13,401 nt of DNA from the NCBI GenBank assembly GCA_905373555.1, contig CAJPTP010000010.1, forward strand, positions 1-13,401, given 5' to 3'. Both the position numbers and the translations under genes were made by a program. Below are positions 1-5,792 of the stretch, one piece after another (the stretch's first letter is position 1; the number at the start of each line of letters is the position of its first letter). The stretch is from an uncultured Francisella sp. Lineage in GTDB: Bacteria; Pseudomonadota; Gammaproteobacteria; Burkholderiales; Neisseriaceae. The notes under the pieces are model-generated. The model did no database searches and had not been told where the DNA came from. It was given only the letters and a program-made list of their open reading frames with translations.

Positions 1-480
1 GCGCGCAACTGTTTCGGCGCCCCATCCCGCTTTCTTTTTGATTGCTTCCGTTGCGCTTTGCGCGGCCGCTTTTCCCTTCGCTTTGTTCCTCTTTTCCCTT
101 TGCCCCTTGTTCTGTTTCATCCCGTTTCGCGCCCAACGTTTGCGCCGGTTTTCCCGGCGGCGCGCCACCGGGCCCAATTTTGGCGCGCGTTTCGATCTTT
201 TTTTGAGGTCGGGATTCAAGCCGAATCCAAGGCGTCAAGGGGCAAAACGCCGCGCGGGAGGGGAGCGGGGCGACGCGGGCGCGAAGAGGGCGATGAAATT
301 TTCTTCAAAATCATGCCGTCGCGCTCTCGAAAAAGCACGACCTCGGCGTCGGGTCGGCGCGCGCAATGCCCTGTGGGCGTGACTTTGAGGGCGTTTTCAT
401 TGCTGCGCTGCGGCGAGCCTCAAGCCGGCCGTATGATATAAACAAACATGCGCGCGCCTTTTGTGCAGGGCGCGCCAAGC

Positions 481-502
481 GGCCGGGGCGATCGCCCCGG
501 CC
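481..502. repeat. 22-bp perfect GC-rich palindrome
   Basis: The half-site GGCCGGGGCGA is followed immediately by its exact reverse complement, so the dyad is 22 bp with no spacer. Its centre is GCGATCGC. It lies just downstream of the AT-rich patch at 432-443, so it could be a protein-binding operator or, in RNA, a hairpin. It has no T-tract and is not a classical terminator. Confidence 0.7.
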
Positions 503-578
503 CGCCGGCGGCGCGCCCGCCATCTTGCCGGCCCGAGCCGGTTCCGCTTGGGAACTTGGCTGCGGCGTCCGGCGCTCC

Positions 579-602
579 TTTTTCGGCCGTTCCGCCGAAA
601 AA
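579..602. promoter_or_regulatory. Stem-loop in ackA leader
   Basis: TTTTTCGGC (579-587) pairs with GCCGAAAAA (594-602) around a six-base loop. The stem is 9 bp and perfect. No T-run follows on either strand outside the stem, so it is a weak terminator candidate at best. It is one of several hairpins between the palindrome at 481-502 and the ackA start. Confidence 0.4.
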
Positions 603-670
603 CAACTTTGGCAACCCCGAGCGACGCGCCCGGGGCAAACATCCCGCCCGATCCCTCGGAATCAGCCGAT

Positions 671-721
671 CGGGCGGCCATCTGCGGTGTGTCGGCCGCC
701 CGGCCTTGGGCGAAAACCCAA
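671..721 (+). promoter_or_regulatory. Two consecutive hairpins just upstream of ackA
   Basis: CGGGCGGCC (671-679) pairs with GGCCGCCCG (694-702) around a 14-base loop. TTGGG (706-710) pairs with CCCAA (717-721) around CGAAAA. The second hairpin ends 27 bases before the ackA ATG, leaving the ribosome-binding site (around 738-741) single-stranded. They may be structural features of the ackA leader; a regulatory role is inference. Confidence 0.35.
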
Positions 722-748
722 TCGGCGGACAAGCAACGGAGCGCTTCC

Positions 749-1960
749 ATGAAATCTTTGGTTTTGGTATTGAATTGCGGATCCTCTTCGGTCAAAGCAG
801 CGGTGATCGACAACGTCACGGGCGAGGTGCTGATCAGCTGCCTCGCCGAGCGATTGAACTTTCCCGACGCGTACATCACGTTCAAACGCCAAGGCCAAAA
901 AGAGGAGCAGGATTTGGCGTCCGCCCCGCATCACACGGGCGCGGTCGAGGCCTTGATGAAGAAGCTCGGCGAGCTGGACTTGCTCGACAAGATCGGGGCG
1001 GTGGGCCACCGCATCGTTCACGGCGGCGACCTGTTCACCGAATCGTGCATTGTGGATGACAAGGTCATCGACAACCTCGAGAAAAAGTGCAACGTCTTGG
1101 CCCCCTTGCACACGCCCGCCCACTTGCTTGGCCTGCTCGCGGCGATGAAGGTTTTCCGCCACGTCCCGCACGTCACCGTGTTCGACACCGCTTTCCACCA
1201 AACCATCCCCCAATACGCCTACATTTACGCCCTGCCCTACGAGCTGTACGAGGAGTACCACGTTCGGCGCTACGGCGCGCACGGCACCAGCCATCGCTAC
1301 TGCGCGATGGAGGCGGCCCGGCTGCTGGGCCGGTCGGTCGAGAACATGGCGCTCGTGATTTGCCATTTGGGCAACGGCGCCTCGGTCGCGGCGGTGCTCA
1401 ACGGCCGCTGCCGCGACACGTCGATGGGGCTGACCCCGCTGGAGGGCTTGGTCATGGGCACCCGCAGCGGCGACGTCGACCCCAGCATTTACAACTTCTT
1501 GAGCGAAAACGCGGGCATGAACATCGACCAGATCTACCACATGCTCAACAAAGAAAGCGGCTTGCTGGGCATTTCGGGCGTGTCCAACGACTTCCGCACG
1601 GTCGAGGAGGCGGCCAAAACCGGCCAGCCGCGCGCCCAATTGGCGATCGAAATCTTCTGCTACCGCTTGGCCAAATACATCGCCGCGATGACCGTCGCCA
1701 ACGGCCACCTCGACGCGATCGTGTTCACGGGCGGCATCGGCGAAAACGCCAAAGACATGCGCGCCACGGTGCTCAACCACCTGCGCTTCATGGGCCTGCA
1801 GGTCGACGACCAGCTCAACTCCGAGATGCGCTTCGGCAAGGCGGGCATCATCACCAAATCGATCAACCCCTTGGCGATGGTGATCCCCACCAACGAAGAG
1901 CTCATGATCGCCCGCGACGCGGCGCGCTTGGCCGGATTGGAAGGCCCCGCTTCCGTCTGA
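749..1960 (+). CDS. ackA: Acetate kinase AckA
   Basis: This 403-residue protein is the normal length for acetate kinase (ATP + acetate <-> ADP + acetyl phosphate), a cytosolic enzyme of the Pta-AckA pathway that makes ATP during acetate overflow or fermentation. Family motifs are all in place: NCGSSS near the N-terminus (Asn9), GHRIVHGG (Arg88), APLHTPAH (His121), VFDTAFHQ (Asp146), GAHGTSH (His178), CHLGNGAS, GLTPLEGLVMGTRSGD (Arg239), FTGGIGENA and the C-terminal TNEEL (Glu383). These match the known substrate and catalytic residues of the ASKHA-fold family. The ATG at 749 is chosen because the N-terminus then aligns with the family and a GGAG Shine-Dalgarno lies 7 bases upstream. The frame stays open back to 461, but that extension is low-complexity. 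pta is not adjacent, and the gene appears monocistronic with its own terminator. Confidence 0.97.
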   Translation: MKSLVLVLNCGSSSVKAAVIDNVTGEVLISCLAERLNFPDAYITFKRQGQKEEQDLASAPHHTGAVEALMKKLGELDLLDKIGAVGHRIVHGGDLFTESCIVDDKVIDNLEKKCNVLAPLHTPAHLLGLLAAMKVFRHVPHVTVFDTAFHQTIPQYAYIYALPYELYEEYHVRRYGAHGTSHRYCAMEAARLLGRSVENMALVICHLGNGASVAAVLNGRCRDTSMGLTPLEGLVMGTRSGDVDPSIYNFLSENAGMNIDQIYHMLNKESGLLGISGVSNDFRTVEEAAKTGQPRAQLAIEIFCYRLAKYIAAMTVANGHLDAIVFTGGIGENAKDMRATVLNHLRFMGLQVDDQLNSEMRFGKAGIITKSINPLAMVIPTNEELMIARDAARLAGLEGPASV

Positions 1961-1980
1961 CCGGGATGTGGGCGCGGCGA

Positions 1981-2009
1981 AAGGAAGGCTTCGGCCTTCC
2001 TTTTTTTTT
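1981..2009 (+). terminator. Intrinsic terminator of ackA
   Basis: A 9-bp perfect stem, AAGGAAGGC (1981-1989) with GCCTTCCTT (1994-2002), encloses a stable TTCG tetraloop. The T-tract runs from 2001 to 2009. It begins 20 bases after the ackA stop codon. Confidence 0.95.
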
Positions 2010-2073
2010 CCGCGCGTTTTGCGCGAAGAAGCAAGCGGCGGTTGGGAAAAAAGAGCGAGTGTGGGGGGGAAAA

Positions 2074-2094
2074 AGGCGAGAGGCGAGAGGCGAG
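2074..2094. repeat. Three tandem copies of a 7-bp unit
   Basis: AGGCGAG is repeated exactly three times, within a G/A-rich, C-poor stretch (about 2041-2112) that ends in a run of ten Gs. It lies between the ackA terminator and the transposable element. No function is apparent; it may be a slippage-prone simple sequence. Confidence 0.7.
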
Positions 2095-2116
2095 GGGCGG
2101 AGGGGGGGGGGAACAA

Positions 2117-2124
2117 AAAAAAAT
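2117..2124. repeat. Left copy of putative 8-bp target-site duplication
   Basis: AAAAAAAT directly abuts the left inverted end of the element at 2125. The same octamer directly abuts the right end at 2325-2332. Seven A's are poor evidence alone; the shared T at the same relative position is what makes a duplication plausible. Confidence 0.55.
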
Positions 2125-2324
2125 GGAAAAGTATGCGAGAAGTGTTGATGCCCTCTCCTGTCGGAGCTGTTTGCGCTGTGTTGAAAGATCAAAAGAAAAG
2201 CTCTCAAGCGACCATTGAAGGTCCGGCTTGCTTTCCTTTGAGCTTGCGCAACACGACAGCAAGAGGAGCAGTTGCTCTATGATTTCATAGTGTTTTTTTA
2301 TCAACACTTCTCGCATACTTCCCC
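2125..2324. mobile_element. MITE-like 200-bp non-autonomous transposon
   Basis: The two ends form a 25-bp inverted repeat with two mismatches (2125-2149 and 2300-2324). The inner 21 bp (2129-2149 against 2300-2320) are identical and include the core GTATGCGAGAAGTGTTGAT. The outer bases are GG at the left end and GGGG at the right end read on the minus strand. An identical octamer flanks both ends. The 150-bp interior is clearly poorer in GC than the surroundings and encodes no transposase. Both inverted repeats contain ATGCGAGAAGTGTTG, so short frames begin Met-Arg-Glu-Val-Leu inwards from each end. The minus-strand one (from 2316, MREVLIKKHYEIIEQ...) runs through the whole element and could be a remnant of the parent transposase. 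GG-ended repeats with 8-bp duplications are seen in IS1595-type elements, but that family assignment is a guess. Confidence 0.75.
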
Positions 2325-2332
2325 AAAAAAAT
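2325..2332. repeat. Right copy of putative 8-bp target-site duplication
   Basis: AAAAAAAT, identical to 2117-2124, immediately follows the right inverted end. It merges with the A-run that forms, on the minus strand, the T-tract region of the zinc-ribbon operon terminator candidate. Confidence 0.55.
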
Positions 2333-2356
2333 AAAAAAAGGAAAACGGGGCTTTCC
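2333..2356 (-). terminator. Candidate terminator of the zinc-ribbon operon
   Basis: On the minus strand, GGAAA (2352-2356) pairs with TTTCC (2340-2344) around a seven-base loop, followed by seven Ts (2333-2339). The stem is short, so it is a weak candidate. It lies about 90 bases past the stop codon at 2443, in the right place. The transposable element appears to have inserted into the T-rich tail of this structure. Confidence 0.45.
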
Positions 2357-2442
2357 CAAGCCGCCGCCCGCGCGGCGCGGCGCCCAACGCGAGCCCAAGC
2401 GGCGCCGGGCTTGCCGCATCGGGTCCGGATCCGCTCGATTGT

Positions 2443-4098
2443 TCAGTCAAACGAGTCCGCCCCAGACATGCGCGAATCATAGGTGCGGTGGGAAAACCAC
2501 CCGTCTTTGTCGGAGCCCGAAAGGTTTTCAACCTCGCAGCGGGTGTCTCTGCCGTAATGGTTGGCGACGGAGCGGTTGTGGTAAAGCTTTCGGACGCGCA
2601 GGGCGTGGCGCGCCCCCAAAACCGCCAAACACAGAAAGAGGGTGCCCCATATCCAGTGATCGGCCCAAGAGGACAACGCGAGCAGGCTGAGAAAGGGCAG
2701 CGCCGTCAAAGCCGTGACCGTCCCCAGCAGCGGCTTGTTGAGCGGCACGCATCCCTCCGTCTCGCCCGAGCGGCCGTTGACGGCCACGCAGAAGGTCATG
2801 TTCTTGCCCCAAAGCGACTTGGCGGAGCAGCTGTACAGCCAAACCGGAAAGTAGGCCGAGCGCCACGACTCCTCGCGAATCTCGAACGCCATGGATTTCA
2901 AAACCGCCCCGCGATCGCAATCGTGCAGATCCCAAGCCTTGGATCGGGCGATGCGTTGGGCCAACGCGACCGCGCGCGGCCTCATCTCGGACACGTTCAT
3001 GTCGCGCGGCTCCACCTCGCCGCCGCGCAAAAGAGCGGGGTTGAAGGGGGCGCAATTTTCCGAATCGTACGGCAGCACCGCGTTGATCGCATTGACGGCG
3101 TTGAGCGGGGAGAACGGATCGAACCGGCTCCGGCTCGCCTCGATGGGCAGATCCTTGATGAGGATGTCGAACTTGCGAACGAATTTGCGCTTGACGTAAG
3201 AGAACCGTTCCATGTCGTAAAACCGGCCATCCTCTCCGCGCATCCGCCACTTCTCTCGAACCGTCGTCTTTTGCCCCTTGCCCGACGCCGTGACCGCGGC
3301 TTTGACGTCGACCAACATGTAGGGCAGAAAAACCTTGCGCAGGCCCTGCTCGCTGAAGCCCTTGCGAAAGCCCCGATGTGCGTAAAAGCGCCGATCCGAC
3401 ACGCAATAGCGCATTTTGCGAAACGCGGTTTGCCGATCCACCGCGAACGGCAAAATCAGGTCAGGCGCCACCCCCGACGGCAGCTTTCCCGTCCAGGGCA
3501 AGCGGTTGCGGCACCACGGGCACAGCGCATCCGCCGCCGTTTTGGCGTCGATCTTGATCGATGAGCCGCAGCTTGGGCAGACCAAGGTCGCGGCGGCGCT
3601 GTCCCCGGTGACGTCTTGCGCCCCCGCGCTCAAAACGGGCTTGAACGCGGGGCGCTCTGAGGCGGCGGGGGCGGACGCCGAGCCGCCGCCGGCGGCCTGA
3701 GGCTCGCTTCCATCCGGCTCGCGGCGCGCGGCGCGGTTCCGGCCGTCTTCGCCGTCCGAGCCGCAAGACGCCGAGGATTCGCCATCCAAGGCGGCGGCGG
3801 GCTGCGCCCCGGCCGCCTCCGCCAAGCCCGCCCGATGCGCCCGATCCGCCCGATCCGCCCGATTCCCTTTGGCGCCCGCAGCCGGATCGGCCGCCGCGGC
3901 GGGCCCGGACGCCGCGTCCGTAGCCTTTTCGCCCTCGGGCGCGGCGGATTCGGCGACGCGCGCCGCCCCGTCCGCGGCCTCGACGCCGCCCAAACGCCCG
4001 TCTTCCAAGCTTTCTTTGGCTTTGAGTTGGCGCCGGCGGCGCCCCTTGCGGATCAAGCCTTTCGCCCTGCCGACCCCCGTTTCGGTTTTGTCCATCAT
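2443..4098 (-). CDS. Zinc-ribbon membrane protein, unknown function (paralogue of 4133-5410)
   Basis: This is a 551-residue protein I cannot name. Residues 1-30 are very basic. Residues 35-150 are an Ala/Gly/Asp-rich low-complexity linker containing an (R-A-D)n-like repeat. A zinc ribbon follows with Cys174, Cys177, Cys193 and Cys196 (CPSC...CPWC). Then comes a conserved soluble region containing LPFAVDRQTAF, FLPYMLVDV, DLPIEA, VLPYDSENCAPFNPALL, YFPVWLYSC and CVAVNGRSGETEGCVPLNKP. Two hydrophobic segments (about 459-476 and 480-497) suggest a C-terminal hairpin in the inner membrane, with a short polar tail. The plan (zinc ribbon, 'PF' module, 'P-V-W-L-Y' strand, Asn-Gly turn, two membrane helices) resembles proteins annotated as TFIIB-type zinc-ribbon-containing proteins. 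The start is ATG at 4098 (an alternative ATG is the next codon), with AAGG 5-8 bases upstream. It lies 34 bases after the stop of its paralogue, so the two are probably one operon. Confidence 0.85.
   Translation of the reverse strand: MMDKTETGVGRAKGLIRKGRRRRQLKAKESLEDGRLGGVEAADGAARVAESAAPEGEKATDAASGPAAAADPAAGAKGNRADRADRAHRAGLAEAAGAQPAAALDGESSASCGSDGEDGRNRAARREPDGSEPQAAGGGSASAPAASERPAFKPVLSAGAQDVTGDSAAATLVCPSCGSSIKIDAKTAADALCPWCRNRLPWTGKLPSGVAPDLILPFAVDRQTAFRKMRYCVSDRRFYAHRGFRKGFSEQGLRKVFLPYMLVDVKAAVTASGKGQKTTVREKWRMRGEDGRFYDMERFSYVKRKFVRKFDILIKDLPIEASRSRFDPFSPLNAVNAINAVLPYDSENCAPFNPALLRGGEVEPRDMNVSEMRPRAVALAQRIARSKAWDLHDCDRGAVLKSMAFEIREESWRSAYFPVWLYSCSAKSLWGKNMTFCVAVNGRSGETEGCVPLNKPLLGTVTALTALPFLSLLALSSWADHWIWGTLFLCLAVLGARHALRVRKLYHNRSVANHYGRDTRCEVENLSGSDKDGWFSHRTYDSRMSGADSFD
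3831..3866. repeat. Four tandem 9-bp repeats inside the zinc-ribbon gene
   Basis: CCCGATCCG and close variants are repeated head to tail four times. On the minus strand this encodes the R-A-D-R-A-D-R-A-H-R-A run at about residues 80-90 of the 551-residue protein. The unit is a multiple of three, so copy changes would keep the frame and vary linker length. Confidence 0.7.
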
Positions 4099-4132
4099 CG
4101 TTGCCTTGAGCCATCGAGACGCCGAGTCTGCC

Positions 4133-5410
4133 TTAGCTCTGCGCCCTGTAAAGGAAGTTGTCGTTGCGCCGCGTCCGACGCGCGGCGACGCGCGCGGCGC
4201 TCAACCAATCGCGCGAACGCGAAAAATAGCCGTATCGTTGGGCGCGAGACCAATAAAACCGCGGCCCCAGGTAAGCCGCCAAGAGCCAAGACGGGTATTG
4301 CCAAAAAGAATCCGAGAGCCTCAGCCACAACGCGCAGAAGACAAAAATCAGCGAAATCAAAACCGAGGCTTTCGCCAGCTTGGCCTTGCCGCACGGTATG
4401 AACCCCACCCGGGCCCCATCGACCCCATTGACCGCCAACCACAGCAGGCGCTGCTTTTTCCCTTTGCCAATCAGGCAGCCATACACCCACACGGGACAGC
4501 CGATCGAGCGCGTCGTCACGCCTTTGACCGTAATCTCGGCGCTGTCCCAAGAAACGCCGCGATCGAAGGCCTCGTTGACGGCGCCGCGTTTGGCGGCGGA
4601 AAGCGCCATGCCGCGCGCGTTGGGCAAAAAGCGCTTGGCGTCGAGCTTGCGGTTGGCCAAAACGGCGTTTTCGAGCATCTCGGGCCGAAACGCGACGGCG
4701 TTGCCGGAATCGAACGGAATCAAGTCGTCGACGACGCCTCCCGCCCTGTCGCGCGGCGTCTTGTCGCCGTCGCGGCGGCGCAGCTCGAGGGGCAGATCGA
4801 ACGCGGCCGCGTCGAACTCCTGCGCCGTCCTGTAAACATCGTATTCGACGGTCAAGCCGGAGCGAATGGTCTTTTCGCCCATCCCCTCCAGCTTGACCCG
4901 GGCGCCGACGTCGGCGACCAAATAAGGGATGTGCACGGCGCGGAGGTTTTCGGGCTTGAGGTTGTCCTTGAACGGGCCGTAGGCGTAACGCCGAAGGGGA
5001 CGCAGCAGATTTTGCATGGTCTCGAACGCGGCCTCGCGCTTGACCGCAAAGGGCGCGACCCGGCCCGGGATCGCCTCGCGGGGAACCGCCTCGGCATCCT
5101 TTAAAGACGCCCGGCACCACGGGCAGAGCGCGGATTCCGGCTTGGGCCGCAGCGCCATGGTTTGCATGCCGCACTCGGGGCACCGAACGGCCGCGACGCT
5201 CCCCTCCCCCTCGATCGCGCCCGAGGCGTCGACCTCGTCGCGATCTTTGTCCAACTCGTCGAACACGGGATCGGGCCGTTCCGTCCCGTCCGCCTCGAAC
5301 ACGCTGCGGCAATGCGCGCAGCGCAAGACTCGATCCGCCGCGTCGTAATGAAAGTCGGTCGACCCGCAATGGGGGCATTTTTCAAGCCGCTTGTCGGATT
5401 CAACGGACAC
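4133..5410 (-). CDS. Double zinc-ribbon membrane protein, unknown function (paralogue of 2443-4098)
   Basis: With a GTG start at 5410 this protein has 425 residues. It carries two zinc ribbons: Cys12/15/31/34 (KCPHCGSTDF, RCAHC) and Cys77/80/96/99 (RCPEC, ALCPWC). The second corresponds to the single ribbon of the downstream protein. The shared core continues with APFAVKREAAFETM, VHIPYLVADV, DLPLEL, LIPFDSGNAVAFRPEML, CPVWVYGC and WLAVNGVDGARVGFIPCGKAKL. A hydrophobic segment follows at about 348-364 and a second weaker one at about 370-388. The tail is Arg-rich. The frame is open upstream to 5491, but GTG at 5410 is preferred: a strong purine-rich Shine-Dalgarno stretch lies just before it and the first zinc ribbon starts 11 residues in. 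It is the first gene of a two-gene operon. The fold suggests a membrane-anchored cytosolic zinc module, but no reaction can be assigned. Confidence 0.85.
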   Translation of the reverse strand: MSVESDKRLEKCPHCGSTDFHYDAADRVLRCAHCRSVFEADGTERPDPVFDELDKDRDEVDASGAIEGEGSVAAVRCPECGMQTMALRPKPESALCPWCRASLKDAEAVPREAIPGRVAPFAVKREAAFETMQNLLRPLRRYAYGPFKDNLKPENLRAVHIPYLVADVGARVKLEGMGEKTIRSGLTVEYDVYRTAQEFDAAAFDLPLELRRRDGDKTPRDRAGGVVDDLIPFDSGNAVAFRPEMLENAVLANRKLDAKRFLPNARGMALSAAKRGAVNEAFDRGVSWDSAEITVKGVTTRSIGCPVWVYGCLIGKGKKQRLLWLAVNGVDGARVGFIPCGKAKLAKASVLISLIFVFCALWLRLSDSFWQYPSWLLAAYLGPRFYWSRAQRYGYFSRSRDWLSAARVAARRTRRNDNFLYRAQS

Positions 5411-5426
5411 GTTCCCTCCCCCTCCC
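5411..5426 (-). promoter_or_regulatory. Strong Shine-Dalgarno stretch fixing a GTG start
   Basis: On the minus strand the sequence GGGAGGGGGAGGGAAC runs straight into GTG (5410-5408). It offers two GGGAGG matches to the anti-Shine-Dalgarno. The nearer match is well spaced from the GTG and supports that start over the ATG at 5491. Confidence 0.7.
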
Positions 5427-5647
5427 AACCACGCCGAAAGGCCAAGTTGTTGGCGCCGCGCCGGAAAAACGGCTCGAAACGGCAACCGCAAAGACAGGCC
5501 AATCCGTTCCTTGCCTCTTGTTTTGGCGCGGGCGTGAGCTAGTCGGGCAAGTTTAATGCGCTTGGCGCCGGGCGGCGTCGAAAACGCTCATCCAAGCCGC
5601 CGGAAACTCCGCCTTTTTTTGCGCCTCCCGACTCGCCCCAAACGACG

Positions 5648-5674
5648 AAAAAAGGCGGCAAGCGCCGCCTTTTT
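5648..5674 (-). terminator. Intrinsic terminator downstream of the NRAMP-like gene
   Basis: AAAAAGGCGGC (5649-5659) pairs perfectly with GCCGCCTTTTT (5664-5674) around AAGC. Read on the minus strand, the GC stem is followed by six Ts (5648-5653). It lies about 120 bases after the transporter stop codon. The symmetry makes it potentially bidirectional. Confidence 0.9.
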
Positions 5675-5792
5675 CAAAACCGCAGACAACCAAGCGCCTG
5701 CGCCAAAACAAAGGGCCCGGCGCCAACGCAGCGCGCCGGCTTGGCGCCCGCCCGCGGGGCGGGCGTCAAGCAACCTGAAACTTCAGCGGCGT

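Larger units (their letters stand above)
1..748. other. Gene-free stretch upstream of ackA
   Basis: No reading frame here looks like a protein. Those that stay open give Arg/Ala/Pro-rich low-complexity translations typical of shadow frames in GC-rich DNA. The first ~200 bases are pyrimidine-rich on this strand. From about 430 on there is an AT-rich patch (TATGATATAAAC, 432-443) that could be a -10 region, but I see no good -35 element at 16-18 bp. It is followed by a perfect palindrome and several hairpins before the ackA start. If transcription starts near 450, ackA has an unusually long (~300 nt), structured leader. pta, the usual neighbour of ackA, is not in this stretch. Confidence 0.6.
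5411..5792. other. Intergenic region between the NRAMP-like gene and the zinc-ribbon operon
   Basis: These 382 bases separate two minus-strand units. They hold the strong terminator of the transporter (5648-5674) and, to its left, the unrecognised promoter of the zinc-ribbon operon. I see no good -35/-10 pair. The only AT-rich patch, near 5548-5560 (ATTAAACTTGCCC on the minus strand), is a poor match. No additional gene is visible. Confidence 0.5.

Noticed and set aside
461..748. N-terminal extension of ackA to an upstream start at 461
   Set aside because: The added 96 residues are Arg/Ala/Pro-rich with no family similarity; ATG 749 has a Shine-Dalgarno and gives the standard 403-residue enzyme.
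662..2116. Long minus-strand open frame opposite ackA
   Set aside because: It is a shadow of the real gene caused by GC-rich codon third positions; the translation is His/Val/Asp-rich and matches no protein type.
2488..3564. Plus-strand frame opposite the zinc-ribbon gene
   Set aside because: It is antisense to a well-supported gene, Arg/His-rich, and has no motifs.
5411..5491. Longer form of the double zinc-ribbon protein from ATG 5491
   Set aside because: The extra 27 residues contain no conserved feature, and a strong ribosome-binding stretch sits right before GTG 5410.
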